From Dactylis glomerata (Eukaryota > Streptophyta > Magnoliopsida > Poales > Poaceae), in contig QXEO01001033.1 in assembly GCA_007115705.1 (NCBI GenBank), positions 496,001-560,000 on the forward strand: a DNA stretch of 64,000 nt, read 5' to 3'. The position numbers and the translations under genes are program-made. The notes under the pieces were generated by a model. That model worked only from the letters and a program-made list of their open reading frames with translations. It searched no databases and was not told where the DNA came from. Below are positions 12,068 through 23,680 of this stretch, piece by piece (the first letter of the stretch is position 1; every line of letters starts with the position of its first letter).

Positions 12068-12248
12068 GGGTACCACAGAGCTTGTGCCACAATCAGCTAT
12101 CCCAAATGGTCACAAACCACTAAGCCAGTTGCCCCTTGCATCTCCATCTCCCTGAACTTCCATCCACATTTATTTTGTAAAAGTTTTGTACTGGTTTAGT
12201 CCATCTTGCCTTCACCCGAGGAGGTTTGGGTATTTTGCCGCTGACCGT
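12068..12248 (-). mobile_element. LINE fragment 2: start of RNase H domain
   Basis: Minus-strand translation contains KINVDG, the first catalytic block of the LINE/RVT_3 RNase H domain, and then, after a small frame change, GATGLVVCDHLG. One stop lies after that block. The frame continues across the solo LTR into 10417 once one GGGTA copy is removed. The piece is bounded on the right by the inserted element at 12249. Confidence 0.75.
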
Positions 12249-13887
12249 TGATGCGGTACGGTGGTGTTATCTTTTCACCGTCCAGTTGGGAACCTCAAGA
12301 GGAAGGTATGATGAATATAGCAGCAAGGTTTTTCCCTCAGTTAAGAAACCAAGGTATGTCGATCAGGAGAGGAGCAGACAAACGACTGAAGGTGATGCTG
12401 ACTGGCCTAATAACACTCCAACAAGGGCGCCGTTTATGACACTTGTTGACTCATCTTCAACCAGTAGCAACGCGGAACCTGCACATAACACAACCAAATA
12501 CTTTTCTCCCAACTTACGATGAGGTTGTCAATCTCACCGGTTTGCTTGAAACAAAGGGTATGAGCGTATCGACTGGAAAGTGATAATAGTATGCAAGTAA
12601 AGTAAACTGTGCGACTAAAGCAAACAGGTGATTGCAATATAAAGGAAATTGGACCGGGGTCCACAGTTCACTAGCGGTGTCTCTCCATAAGATAAAATAA
12701 TACATGCTGGGTAAACAAATTACAGTTGGGCAATTGATAGAATAAAGACAACGTGCATATGATGAGAGGATCACTATGAGATTTACTCTGGGCATTACAA
12801 CAAGATACATAGACCGCCATCCATCTGCATCTATGACTAATAATCCACTCACGGGGATATCGTTCGAACACCCCATGAGTATTAAGTTGCGAACAACAGA
12901 TAATTGCATTAAGCAAGTTGTGTAATGTAAACAAAGCATATACCCTCGAGCATATGAATGTTGTTTTCTCCCTAGTAGCAACAGCACATCTACAACCTTA
13001 AAGGTTTCTATCACTCCCCCATATTAAATAGAGGCATGAACCAACTATCGAGCATAAATCCCCCTCTTGGAGTCACTAGCAACTACTCGGCCAAGATAGC
13101 TACTAACAACGGAAAGCATGCAAGATCATAAACAACACAGAGATAACATAAGATAAATTTCAGTACTTCAACTCAAGCATAACACCAATATTCATCAGAT
13201 CCCAACAAACCAAACATGTAGAATTACATAATGGTGATCTCAATCATGTAGGGCAGCTCATGAGATCTAAACATGAAGCACATGGTGGAGAAGACAACCA
13301 TCTAGCTACTGCTATGGACCCATAGTCTAAGGTAGACTACTCACTCATCGCTCCGGAGGCAAGCATGGCGATGAAGAAGACCTCCGGTGGTGATTTCCCT
13401 CTCCGGCAGGGTGCTGGGAAGAGCTTCTGGACCCTCCCGATCTTCGGGTCAATGGCGGCGGCAGATCGCGATGTGTTCTAGAAAAGTGATCGGGTACTTA
13501 GGTTTTTCCCATCGGGGGGTCTTTATAGGCGAAGGGGCATCGTCAGAAGTGGACCGAGGTGGTCTCACACATAGGAGGCATGGCCAGGGCCTGGTCCGCG
13601 CCGCCCTGGTGTGTGGCCCCACTCCAACTTCTCTTCGGCTCTCTAGAAGCTCTGGTAAAATTCTGGGCGACTGGCTTTTGTTTCGTCCAATTTCGAGAAT
13701 ATTTCCTGTGTAGCTTTTCTGAAACACAAAAATAGCAAAAAACAGGGAACTGGCACTGTGGCGACTGGTTAATAGGTTAGTTCCGGAAAATGCATAAAAG
13801 TGCCACGAAGTGTAACGAAACATTAGGCAAATGGTGTAAAAACAAGCATGGATCATAAAAAATTATGGATACGTTGGAGACATATCA
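12249..13887 (-). repeat. 3' LTR (full length)
   Basis: The 1639-bp minus-strand LTR begins TGATATGTCTCC at 13887 and ends CCGTACCGCATCA at 12249. It holds a TATA box at 13522-13527. The first bases inside the element are GCATCCCCAAGC on the plus strand, which is the polypurine tract GCTTGGGGATGC read on the minus strand. Confidence 0.92.
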
Positions 13888-16808
13888 GCATCCCCAAGCT
13901 TAACTCCTGCTCGTCCTCGAGTACGTAAGTGATAACAAAAGAAATAATTTTTGAGGTGACATGCACCTACACAATCTTGATCACATATGTAAGCATTGTG
14001 AGCTGGGATCAAAAGAACTTAAAACATGGGCATGAAAGACATAATCTTGATAGAAGAAACTTAGCAACCATGTTATAAACATGAAAATGAACACAAACAA
14101 AAGATCATAAAAATGAAACAATGAAAGTCAAACATGTGTTCAAATCATAAGTAAAAACATACAAATGGTTTTCAGCTTGTCCTTTATGGAGAACAAAACA
14201 TAAATGCATAGGACACCTTCAAGTTTAAGAGGGCGACTAGATACAAATAATTTAAGAACAAGTGACACCAACAATATGAATCAATCAATGAAAACTTTGG
14301 GACAATGCACATTATACTAAGAATGACAACTATGCTCTCTTAATGGTGCATAAAGATAGAAGGTGGTGACTCAACATAAAAGTAAAAGAAAGGCCCTTCG
14401 CGGAGGGAAGCAGTGATTGCAAGTTTTATAACCTTCAAAAATTATGGTACTTACCGGCTTTGAGCTCTCATTGCCCCCATCATAAGCATCTTGAATGGTT
14501 AAAGTTAATGCGAGAACACTTATGCTGCATATGTTTGACAAATCATAAGTTAAAAACCTCGTGTCCCGTGAATACGAGTACCCAAACCTCATGCTACTTT
14601 ACTTAGATTCCCAAGCAAGCTCTTGTCATTGTAAGTATACATGTATCATCGAGAACCGCCAATGGGGTACCTCCGTGCCCGATGACATGGAACAAGCCCA
14701 TATCAAAATGACAGGACAAGCAGACAATGAACACCTCGACATCGCTTTAATTTACCATTTGTATAGCTTTTTATTTTGAGATGCGTCGTCGAATGTCCAC
14801 TATGGGCATGCTGCAAATTTCCACCATGAATTATGCATGGCTTAGATTGGCGGCCCAGGCGTTTCTCTAACACCTATACAAACTCCATGATCCCGCAAGA
14901 TTCCCAATTCATTTCACACCGCGAGTATCCATAAACAAAAGATCACGATATCAACTCAAATAAGAAGTGCAATGTTGAAAGCTTGCCCATGAGAGCATGG
15001 CTGGGCTAATTCCCAACTTACAACTTGCAAGCATAACAACTCAACATAAGAGACCACAATGTCAAATTTTTAAAAACGAGAAAAAGTAAAGTGTGTCTTC
15101 CGGTTTGTGAGAGCTTTACTGACCAATTTTCGCATAACACTGGTAAGAGTTTAATTTGAAGAGTAGATAAAAGCAAGTCAAATTTACTTTGGAATAGCAA
15201 ATTGCTAATAGGTATGTATGGTGGACACTTTGGTACAACTTGGTTTTTAGGAGTTGGATGCACGAGTAGAGCTCATACTCAGTACAAGGTGAGGGCTAGC
15301 AAAAGACTGGGAGCGACCAACTAAGAGAGCAATAACGACCATAATCATGCAAAGCGACAAAGCGACATTAAAAGAAGCATAAGATGGCATCAAAAGTCAA
15401 AAACGAAATGATCATAGAGGCTATTGGCGACTTTGTAAGAGTCTAACATGTGTGAGCATGCGCCAAGTCAACCCAAATAAAGCATCAAGGAGAAAACCAA
15501 AATAATGCTTCCAAACGATAAAAACAACGCATGATTTTTTCAAAGGCTCATTAAGCAATCTCAGTTATTTAAGACAAGTCATGCTACAGCAAAACCACTA
15601 AGCATACTATCAAAAAGACATCAAGCACGACATGCAAAAGCCTAAGCCGCAGTCTACACAAGCTCCTTCTTGTACCACTTTTTTGCATAAAGCTTTTTCT
15701 CTTTTCCAACACCATTTAAACTTTTTATAAACACCTCTTTTGATGAAAACCAATAAATATCAGAGGCAAAAATACACCTTGATGAAAAGATATAACAAGA
15801 TCTGAACACATATCAAGGCGAAAATCGAAAGCTAAACGCAGTTCTAGAAAAAGAGAACACTCATTGAAACAAATAGAGTGAAAAATGGAGTGTTCTTGGC
15901 AAATGAAAAGCAAGGCAACTTCTCCAAAAGAAATTTGTTGGGGTCCAACCATTTATTGCAGCAAACAAAACTAAACTAAAAACAACTAACGCACCAAGAA
16001 AAACGCATAATGCATGAAGCAATAAAAATATAGTGTCTTGAAAGGTGACCTGATTTTTGCCGATGAAGAAGGGGTGCCTCGGGGGCATCCCCAAGCTTTG
16101 ACGCTTGTACTTCTTGGATATTTCTTGGGGTGATGCATGGGCATCCCCAAGCTTGAGCTTTTGTCCATTCTTCAACTCATCTCATCACTCTCCGATCCCT
16201 ACACTTGAAAACTTCCTTCATACAAAACTAAACACAAATCTATTAGCAACATTAGTGTAAGCATAACATATAATCAACCCTTTTTGCTTCAAGTTTCAAC
16301 CTAAAACCACCACATATTAAGCATATACTACTGTAGCAACTTCCCCAAAAGTTCCATGATCAAAAGAACTCAAAAAGAAAGCGATAAAGCAGCAAACACA
16401 AATATTGGCAGAAATCTATCAAAACAGAACAGCTGACAAAGGTCGAATTTTTAGAGGGTTTTTTCTTGCTCAACTCAAAAAGTGTTCAACTAATGAAAGT
16501 TCGGATATAACCTGGGCATATGCACAAGAAATCGGAGGTCCAAAAGATATACAGAGAATTTTCACGAATTTTTACTGTGCAGCACCAAAAACAGTTTCAG
16601 GACAGCAACATCCTCAAATCTTACCTCGCTCAAATTAGAGGCTTCTCTTGGCACAAAAATGAAATAAAAAGGATAAGGAGAGGTCATTACAGTAGTAATA
16701 ACTTCCAAGACTCAAATAAAAGAAAAATAACTGAATGTAAAAACATTGGGTTATCTCCCAAGAGTGCTTTTCTTTAACGCCTTTGAGCTAAGCGCAGAAA
16801 ATTGCGAA
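13888..16808 (-). mobile_element. Non-coding 3' internal region of the element
   Basis: No coding sequence is visible in these 2.9 kb. It is the reverse-complement counterpart of 1-2515 and 28347-30837, including the doubled AAGCTTGGGGATGCC block near 16080-16150 and the CATAATCATGCA block near 15340. Conservation in several insertions suggests the DNA is an integral part of the element, for example for packaging or RNA structure, but that is inference. Confidence 0.8.
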
Positions 16809-18908
16809 TCAAGTAATATCAAGTGATGAAGCATCGAGCTCATAATTTGCTCTAAGAATAGAGTCAAACACTAATTTCTTTCTCTTCCTAGGTAAGTGTT
16901 CCATACCTTTCTTGAGTGGGAATTGATATTTGATGGTGCCTTCCCTCATATCAATGATGGCACCTACAGTTCGAAGAAAGGGTCTTCCCAAAATAATAGG
17001 ACATGAAGCATTGCATTCAACATCCATGACAAGAAAATCAACGGAAACAAGGTTATTGTTAACCACAATAAGAACATCATTAATCCTTCCCAAAGGTTTG
17101 TTCTTAGCAACATCAGCAATAGGAACATCATAATAACACTTTTCAAGTGGTGGTAAATCAAGCATATCATAAATTTTTCTAGGCATAATAGAAATACTAG
17201 CACCTAGATCACATAAATCATGGCAATCAAAACCATTAACATGCATATCAATGATGGGTTCCCAACCATCTTCTAACTCCTGTTTCAACTTTTCATCCCT
17301 AATTTTCATAAGAGCATTGGTAATATGCTTAGTAAAAGCAACATTTAAAGAACTAAAACTAGGAGTCAAAACAAGCTTTTGCAAGAGAAAAATAACTTCA
17401 GATATATTGCAATTATTTAAATCAATATCATCAAGGAAAACATCGCTATCATCTCCTACACTCCGAAAAATTTCCGCACTCTTTTGAAAAAAAGTTTTGG
17501 CAGTTTTAGGCTTTTTAACACAAGGAGTGGGAGTTTTCTCTACACCAATCAAAGTAAGAGGATTGCTAGCATTAGGAGCAACATCATTAGAGGTAGTAAT
17601 AGTATAAACTTGCATACTCCTAGCAATCTCATCCTTTCTTTCCCATCTAGCATGCAATTCTGCAAACAATCTAACATTTTCATCAATTCTAACTTGGATA
17701 GCATTAGCAGTAGCAAAAGGATCAGGCTTAGCAGACATTCTGTTAACCAAAGAAGATTGCACATTAGACAAAGATAAAATATCGGTTTCAGCTTTGGAAA
17801 CCTTAGCTTGCAATTCAGGAATAGCCTTGTTTAAATTTTCAAGTTGATGACTAATAGTCCTCAACAGAGCTGATTGCTCCTCCATAGTCTTAGTAAACAA
17901 CTTATTTTGCTCATATTGCATTTGCATAAAATTCTTGGTAGCCTTTTCAAGTTCTAAAAACCTCTATTCACTAGGCATTTTAGGTCTACCAAGATAGCCA
18001 TTTTCACCATTAGAGGGAAACGGCCTATAGTTGTTACTAGCAAAATTGTTCCTATAAGCATTGTTGTTAAAATTATTGTTTCTAATGAAGTTTACATCAG
18101 CATGCTCTTCTTGAGCAACCAAAGAGGCTAAAGGAACATTATTAGGATCAACATGAGTCCTATCATTTGAAAGCATAAGCATAATAGCATCAATCTTATC
18201 ACACAAGGAAGAGGTTTCCTCAACAGAATTTACCTTCTTACCTTGTGGAGCTCTCTCGGTATGCCATTCGGAGTAACTTACCATCATATTGTCGAGAAGC
18301 TTCGTTGCAGCGCCCAAAGTAATGGACATAAAAGTGCCTCCAGCAGCTGAATCAAGTAGGTTCCTCGAAGAAAAATTCAGTCCTGCATAAAAAGTTTGGA
18401 CAATCATCCAAGTAGTCAGTCCATGAGTGGGACAATTCTTTATCATAGATTTCATTCTTTCCCAAGCTTGAGCAACATGTTCATTATCAAACTAACTAAA
18501 CTTAATAATATTGCTACGCAAAGCTATAATCTTAGCAGGAGGATAGTATCTACCAATAAAAGCATCCTTATACTTAGCCCATGAATCAATACTATTCTTA
18601 GTCAAAGACAGCAACCAATCCTTAGCTTTTCCTCTCAAAGAAAAAGGAAACAACTTAAGCTTAATAATATCACTTTCAACATCCTTATATTTCTGCATCT
18701 CACATAGCTCAACAAAATTGTTGAGATGAGCTGCAGCATCTTCAGTACTAGCACCAGAAAATTGCTCTTTCATAACAAGGTTCAACAAAGCAGGCTTAAT
18801 CTCATAAAAATTTGCAGCAGGAGCAGGTGGCGCAATAGGAGTGCAGATAAAATCACTATTGTTCGTGCTAGTAAAGTCACACAACTTGGTGTTTTCAGGA
18901 GTAGCCAT
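16809..18908 (-). pseudogene. gag-pro: Athila-type gag-protease, two in-frame stops
   Basis: One minus-strand frame runs from ATG 18908 to stop 16809, broken only by TAG at 18492-18494 and at 17964-17966. The gag core has LKLFPFSLRGKAKDWL (residues ~87-102) and, after the first stop, HVAQAWERMKSMIKNCP. An Asn-rich stretch follows (NNNFNNNAYRNNF), then a Gln/Glu coiled-coil. The C-terminal part carries a retropepsin with DLGAS and, later, ILGRPFLRT, the usual Athila-lineage pairing. Gag forms particles and the protease would mature them. The translation ends with no pol. Without the two stops it would be about 700 residues. Confidence 0.88.
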
Positions 18909-19073
18909 TTTAGCAAACTAAAAGCAAGTAAGTAAAAACAACTACAAAGGATTCTAAATTTTTTTGGGTTTTTGATAAAATGATGCAAGTAAAAATAAAG
19001 TAAAGCAAAACTTAAAACAAAGTAAAGAATGTGTGTGCGAAAAACTCCCCGTGCAGAAGTCTTCTTTTTCCTT

Positions 19074-19089
19074 CCCGGCAACGGCGCCA
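19074..19089 (-). other. Primer binding site (tRNA-Asp type)
   Basis: On the minus strand TGGCGCCGTTGCCGGG starts about a dozen bases inside the 5' LTR. It matches the primer sites at 22972-22988 and 6144-6156. Confidence 0.85.
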
Positions 19090-19100
19090 GAAAAAGAGCT

Positions 19101-19624
19101 TGATGCGGTACGGTGGTGATTCCCCTCTCCGGCAGGGTGCCGGGAAGAGCTTCTGGACCCTCCCGGTCTTCGGGTCGACGGCGGCGGCAGATCGCGATGT
19201 GTTCTGGAAAAGTGATCGGGTACTTAGGTTTTTCCCGTCGGGGGGTCTTTATAGGTGAAGGGGCATCGTCAGAAGTGGACCGAGGTGGTCTCACACATAG
19301 GGGGCGCGGCCAAAGCCTAGGCCGCGCCGCCCTGGTGTGTGGCCCCCTCGTGGCCCCACTCCAACTCCTCTTCGGCTCTCTGGAAGCTCCGGTAAAATTC
19401 TGGGCGACTGGCTTTTGTTTCGTCCAATTCCGAGAATATTTCCCGTGTAGCTTTTGTGAAACACAAAAATAGCAGAAAACAGGGAACTGGCACTGTGGCG
19501 ACTTGTTAATAGGTTAGTTCCGGAAAATGCATAAAAGTGCCACAAAGTGTAACGAAACATTACGAAAATGGTGTAAAAACAAGCATGGAGCATCAAAAAT
19601 TATGGATACGTTGGAGACGTATCA
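19101..19624 (-). repeat. 5' LTR with a 1.1-kb internal deletion
   Basis: Only 524 bp remain, against 1639 bp in the 3' LTR of the same element. Both termini are intact (CCGCATCA at 19101, TGATACGTC at 19624). The missing part lies between GGAATCACCACCG and CACCACCGTACCG, and both sides share CACCACCG, of which one copy is left. The TATA box at 19248-19253 is retained but everything transcribed after the deletion point is lost from this LTR. Confidence 0.9.
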
Positions 19625-20202
19625 ACCGTCCTAGCAAGGTCCATGGTTGTGTCCAAGCTCCAGTGGTCCACTTCACTGACTCCCTCATAGGTCGTCCTCT
19701 ATCCCCATGCTACACCTTATTCGGTCAGTCCAGATCGCCAAACACATGCATAACATGACGCTAGCATCTTCTAGAGTGGTTATTTTACCTTTCAGAAGGT
19801 CTAATACCCATGAATCTGGGCATAATTCAGGTACTTTAATCCTTGTAGTATCCTTCAACTCCTGCCAAAACAGCTTCACCTAGGTACATTCGAAGAAAGC
19901 GTGGAAGATTGTTTTCTCTTTAGCACTACATATATCACAAAAGCTGATCAGTTCTATGTGTCTATGTTTCAGTACTTGACGGCAGGGTACAAAACCATGA
20001 AGAATAACCCGCCACCAAAAACATCGCACTTTAGGTGGAACTGGCAGTTTCCACATTTTTTTCCAATACTTTAGGTGGAACTGGCATGATTGTTGTGTCT
20101 GTTCTAGATACGAGAATGGAAACTTTAGGACTAGGCAAGCTAATTCCGACCAGAGTATTGGACCTGTTCAAAAAAAAACAGATTATTGAAGCCAGCCGCT
20201 TT
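19625..20202 (-). mobile_element. LINE fragment 1: zinc-binding region of reverse transcriptase
   Basis: Minus-strand translation gives WKLPVPPKVRCFWWRVILHG, then CDICSAKEKTIFHAFFEC and later VKLFWQEL. This order (FWWRV, CxxC, ETxxHxFFxC) is the zf-RVT domain that sits between reverse transcriptase and RNase H in plant LINEs. One stop falls after FFECT. The 5' part of the LINE is absent; the fragment meets the Helitron start at 20203. A 19-base motif ending in CCACCTAAAGT on the minus strand is present twice (20026-20090), evidence of a small local duplication. Confidence 0.78.
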
Positions 20203-20442
20203 AGTCTATACCTAATAATAAAGGACATAAGCTTTCCGTGGTTGGTTCATCCAACACTTTTTTCTAATTTTATCGTCTCACCGAACACCAAATTACCCAG
20301 TTATGCCATTAGTAAGTTAAAATTAAAAAATGATTTTATCTGTGGGGACTCGGGACCAGCTACCCAGAACACGCAGGTAACATATGTGAGTCAAGTGAGT
20401 TGTCCGACCCCGACGACCTGCTACCCCCACTCCTTGCGCCGG
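20203..20442 (+). mobile_element. Probable Helitron, 5' part
   Basis: The sequence TCTATACCTAATAATAAAGG at 20203 resembles the TC-starting 5' ends of grass Helitrons. It begins exactly where LINE homology stops. The element is interrupted after 20442 by the LTR retrotransposon whose target duplication is GCCGG, and continues at 34104. No Rep/helicase gene is present, so it would be non-autonomous. Confidence 0.5.
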
Positions 20443-21320
20443 TGATACGTCTCAAACGTATCTATAATTTCTGATGCTCCATGCTTGTTTATACACCATT
20501 TCCTTTGTGTTTTGTTATACTTCGTGGTGTTTTTATGCAGTTTCTAGAACTAACCTATTAACGATATGCCATAGTGCCAGTTTCCAGTTTTCTGTAATTT
20601 TTGTGTTTCAGAAAAGCTACACAGGAAATATTCTCGGAATTGGATGAAACAAAAGCCAAAGTTCCTATTTTTCCCGACACGAGACGGAGTCCAAAGCAGA
20701 AACGGAGGGGGACCAGGGGTCAGGCGCACCATAGGGTGGCGCGGCCCAGCCCCTGGCCGCGCCACCAGGTGGTGTGGCCCCCTGGCCCACGTCTTGACGA
20801 CGCCCTCCCGCCTATATATTCCCCTCATCGAGGAAAACCTAAAGCCCTAATCAATTTCCATGAAACATACTGCAAGCCACCACCATCATCGATGCGAGAT
20901 TGGGAGGGTCCAGAAGCTCTTCCCGGCACCCTGCCGGAGAGGGGAATCGCCACCGGAGGTCTTCTTCATCGCCATGCTTGCCTCCGGAGCGATGAGTGAG
21001 TAGTCTACCTTGGACTATGGGTCCATAGCAGTAGTTAGATGGTTGTCATCTCATCCATGTGCTTCATGTTTAGATCTTGTGTGCTGCCTATCATGATCAA
21101 GATCATCATTGTGTATTTCTACATGTTGTGTTTGTTGGGATCCGATGAATATTGATACTTTGTCAAGTTGATTTATTGATTTATCATCTCTATGTTGTTT
21201 ATGATCTTGCATGCTCTCCGTTGCTAGTAGATATCTTGGCCGAGTAGATGCTAGTGACTCCAACAGGGAGTATTTATGCTCGATAGTGGGTTCATGCCTC
21301 TATTAATCTGGGGGAGTGAC
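20443..21320 (+). repeat. 5' LTR of the outer element, truncated by nested insertion
   Basis: 878 bp of LTR from TGATACGTCTC to GGGGGAGTGAC. The same sequence in its partner LTR (33343 onward) continues GTGACAGAAACC. Here the next base is the start of the nested LTR. TATATAT at 20813-20819 is the promoter box variant of this subfamily. Confidence 0.88.
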
Positions 21321-22961
21321 TGATACGTCTCAAACATATCTATAATTTTTCATGCTCCATGCTTGTTCTTACACCATTTGCTTAGTGTTTTGTTACACTT
21401 CGTGGCATTTTTATGCATTTTCCGGAACTAACCTATTAACAAGATGCCACAGTGCCAGTTCCCTGTTTTCTGCTGTTTTTGTGTTTCAGAAAAGTTACAC
21501 AGGAAATATTCTCAGAATTGGACGAAACAAAAGCCGAACCTCCTAATATTTACCAAAGCTTCTAGAAGTCTGAAGAGGAGATGGAGAGGGGCCAGCCTCA
21601 CCACTAGGGGGTGCGGCCCAGCCCCTGGTCACGCCGCCCTATGGTGAGGCCGCCCTGGTCCACCTCTGATGTTGCCCCTTCGCCTATAAAGACCCCCCCC
21701 AATGGGAAAAACCTAAATACCCAATCAATTTTCTAGAAACACATTGCGATCTGCCGCCGTCTTCGACCCGAGATCGGGAAGGTCCAGAAGCTCTTCCCGA
21801 CACCCTGCCGGAGAGGGGAATCGCCACCGGAGGTCTTCTTCATCGCCATGCTTGCCTCCGGCGTGATGACTGAGTAGTCTACCTTGGACTATGGGTCCAT
21901 AGCAGTAGCTAGATGGATGTCTTCTCCACCATGTGCTTCATGTTTAGATCTTGTGAGCTGCCCTACATGATCGAGATCATCTTTATGTAATTCTACATGT
22001 TGTGTTTGTTGGGATCCGATGAATATTGGTGTTATGTTAAGTTGATGTGCTGAATATTATCTTATGTTATCTCTATGTTATTTATGATCTTGCATGCTCT
22101 CCATTGTTAGTAGCTATCTTGGCCAAGTAGATACTAGTGACTTCAAGAGGGGGTATTTATGCTCGATAGTTGGGTTCATGCCTCTATTTAATCTGGGGGA
22201 GTGACAGAAACCTCTAAGGTTGTAGATGTGATGTTGCCACTAGGGAGAAAACAACATTCTTGTTGCCAAGGACATTCATTCTGTTTATATTACACACTTT
22301 GCTTAATGCAGTTATCTATTGTTCGCAACTTAATACTCGAGGGGTGTTCGGACGATATCCCCGCGAGTGGATTATTAGTCATAGATGCAGTTGGATGGCG
22401 ATCTATATATTTTGTTGTAATGCCCAGAGTAAATCTCATAGTGATCCTCGTGACATATGCACGTTATATTTATTCTATCAATTGCCCAACTGTAATTTGT
22501 TTACCCAGCATGTTGTTATTTATCTTATGGAGAAACACCACTAGTGAACTGTGGACCCCGATCCAATTTCCTTTACATTGCTATTACTATTTACTTTTAC
22601 TCGCACTGTTTACTTTCTTGCATACTACTATTGCTTTCCACTCGATACGCTCAATCCTTTGTTTTCAGCAAACCGGTGAGATTGACAACCTCATCGTAAG
22701 TTGGGAGCAAAGTTCTTGGTTGTGTTGTGTGCAGGTTCCACGTTGCTGCTGGTGCAAAGCAAAGCCCTGGACGAGGTGCCTTATAAATTGTCCGGAGCTG
22801 TCGCGAAGCTAGCAGGCATCACCTTCTGAAGTTTGGCTTTTTCCTACTGGTTCGATAAACCTCGGTTTCTTACTGAGGGAAAACATGCTGCTGTGCTCAT
22901 CATACCTTCTCTTGGGGTTCCCAACTGGTCGGTCATCTACATCAACACCGCACCGCAATCA
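21321..22961 (+). repeat. 5' LTR of nested element
   Basis: 1641 bp from TGATACGTCTC to CACCGCAATCA. TATAAA lies at 21685-21690. It is followed by AGCTGTTTTC and the primer site. Confidence 0.92.
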
Positions 22962-22971
22962 AGCTGTTTTC

Positions 22972-22988
22972 TGGCGCCGTTGCCGGGG
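22972..22988 (+). other. Primer binding site (tRNA-Asp type)
   Basis: TGGCGCCGTTGCCGGGG, ten bases inside the LTR end, complements the 3' end of plant tRNA-Asp. Confidence 0.88.
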
Positions 22989-23140
22989 AAAAATAAGATT
23001 TCTACAAGGGGAGTTTCGCACGCACATTCTTTATTTTGTTTTAAGTTTTTATTTACTTTATTTTTACTTGCATCGTTTTATCAAAAACACACAAAAATTA
23101 GTATCCTATACAGTTATTATTTCTTTACTCTTAGTTCATT

Positions 23141-23680
23141 ATGTTGTTCCCTAAGTACATTTTGGAGGACCTCTCAGTAGGTAGTGGTTCTATTATTGGG
23201 AAAAGTAACATCGAGGAGTTCTTTAATCATATTAGTATGCATAAAAATGTTGAGGAAAAGTCTTTGACTGAGCTTGCTCCTAGTTATGAAGTTGCTTCTG
23301 CTTATTTAGTTCACATGTTGGAAGCTAGGTTTGCTAGCCTTAATCCTTTTATGCAACACATGTTTCTTAAGCTTCATGATATTGAAGACTCCGAAAAGAA
23401 AGATTTTATCTTGGAAACTTTGCGTAGAGAATTTAGAGATATTGCCATTGAAGCTAGGAAAGTTTTTAAGCATTTTAATAAGCTTGCCTTGCATGTAGAG
23501 GTTGTTGGTACAAACAATGAAGAAACCCAAGTACCAATACCTAGCAAACTCTTGGGATTGCATGAGGCTTTTGAAAATAATTTTGATTGGGTCTGTCCTG
23601 AAAATCTTTTTAGTGAATTGAGTGAACCAAAGCGTGATCACAAGGGGTCTTCAAAAACTTATGTGGATGCAATACAATGA
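23141..23680 (+). CDS. Unrecognised ORF of non-autonomous Sabrina-like element
   Basis: A 179-codon ORF opens at ATG 23141, about 150 bases after the primer site, exactly where the sister element 12249-19624 starts gag. I recognise no gag, protease or polymerase motif. It begins MLFPKYILEDLSVGSGS and is largely helical and charged, with a long central block (HMLEARFASLNPFMQHMF, then EKKDFILETLRREF). No signal peptide or membrane segment is apparent. It ends at TGA 23678-23680, but the outer copy has TGC there (27861-27863 area) and both copies then share 17 more codons to a common TGA. The original protein was probably about 197 residues, and this copy is slightly truncated. Function unknown; a trans-mobilisation or RNA-binding role would be speculation. 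Confidence 0.6.
   Translation: MLFPKYILEDLSVGSGSIIGKSNIEEFFNHISMHKNVEEKSLTELAPSYEVASAYLVHMLEARFASLNPFMQHMFLKLHDIEDSEKKDFILETLRREFRDIAIEARKVFKHFNKLALHVEVVGTNNEETQVPIPSKLLGLHEAFENNFDWVCPENLFSELSEPKRDHKGSSKTYVDAIQ

Larger units (their letters stand above)
12249..19624 (-). mobile_element. Complete non-autonomous Sabrina-like element, target duplication ACCGT
   Basis: The two LTRs (3' LTR 12249-13887, 5' LTR 19101-19624) bracket internal DNA with primer site, gag-protease and about 2.9 kb of non-coding sequence. Five bases ACCGT occur immediately outside both ends (12244-12248 and 19625-19629), so both ends are original. There is no reverse transcriptase, RNase H or integrase, so mobility must have needed enzymes from another element. 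It interrupts the LINE. Confidence 0.94.

Noticed and set aside
22972..22988. tRNA-Asp gene
   Set aside because: Only the 17 bases complementary to the tRNA 3' end are present, next to an LTR. This is a primer binding site, and no cloverleaf surrounds it.
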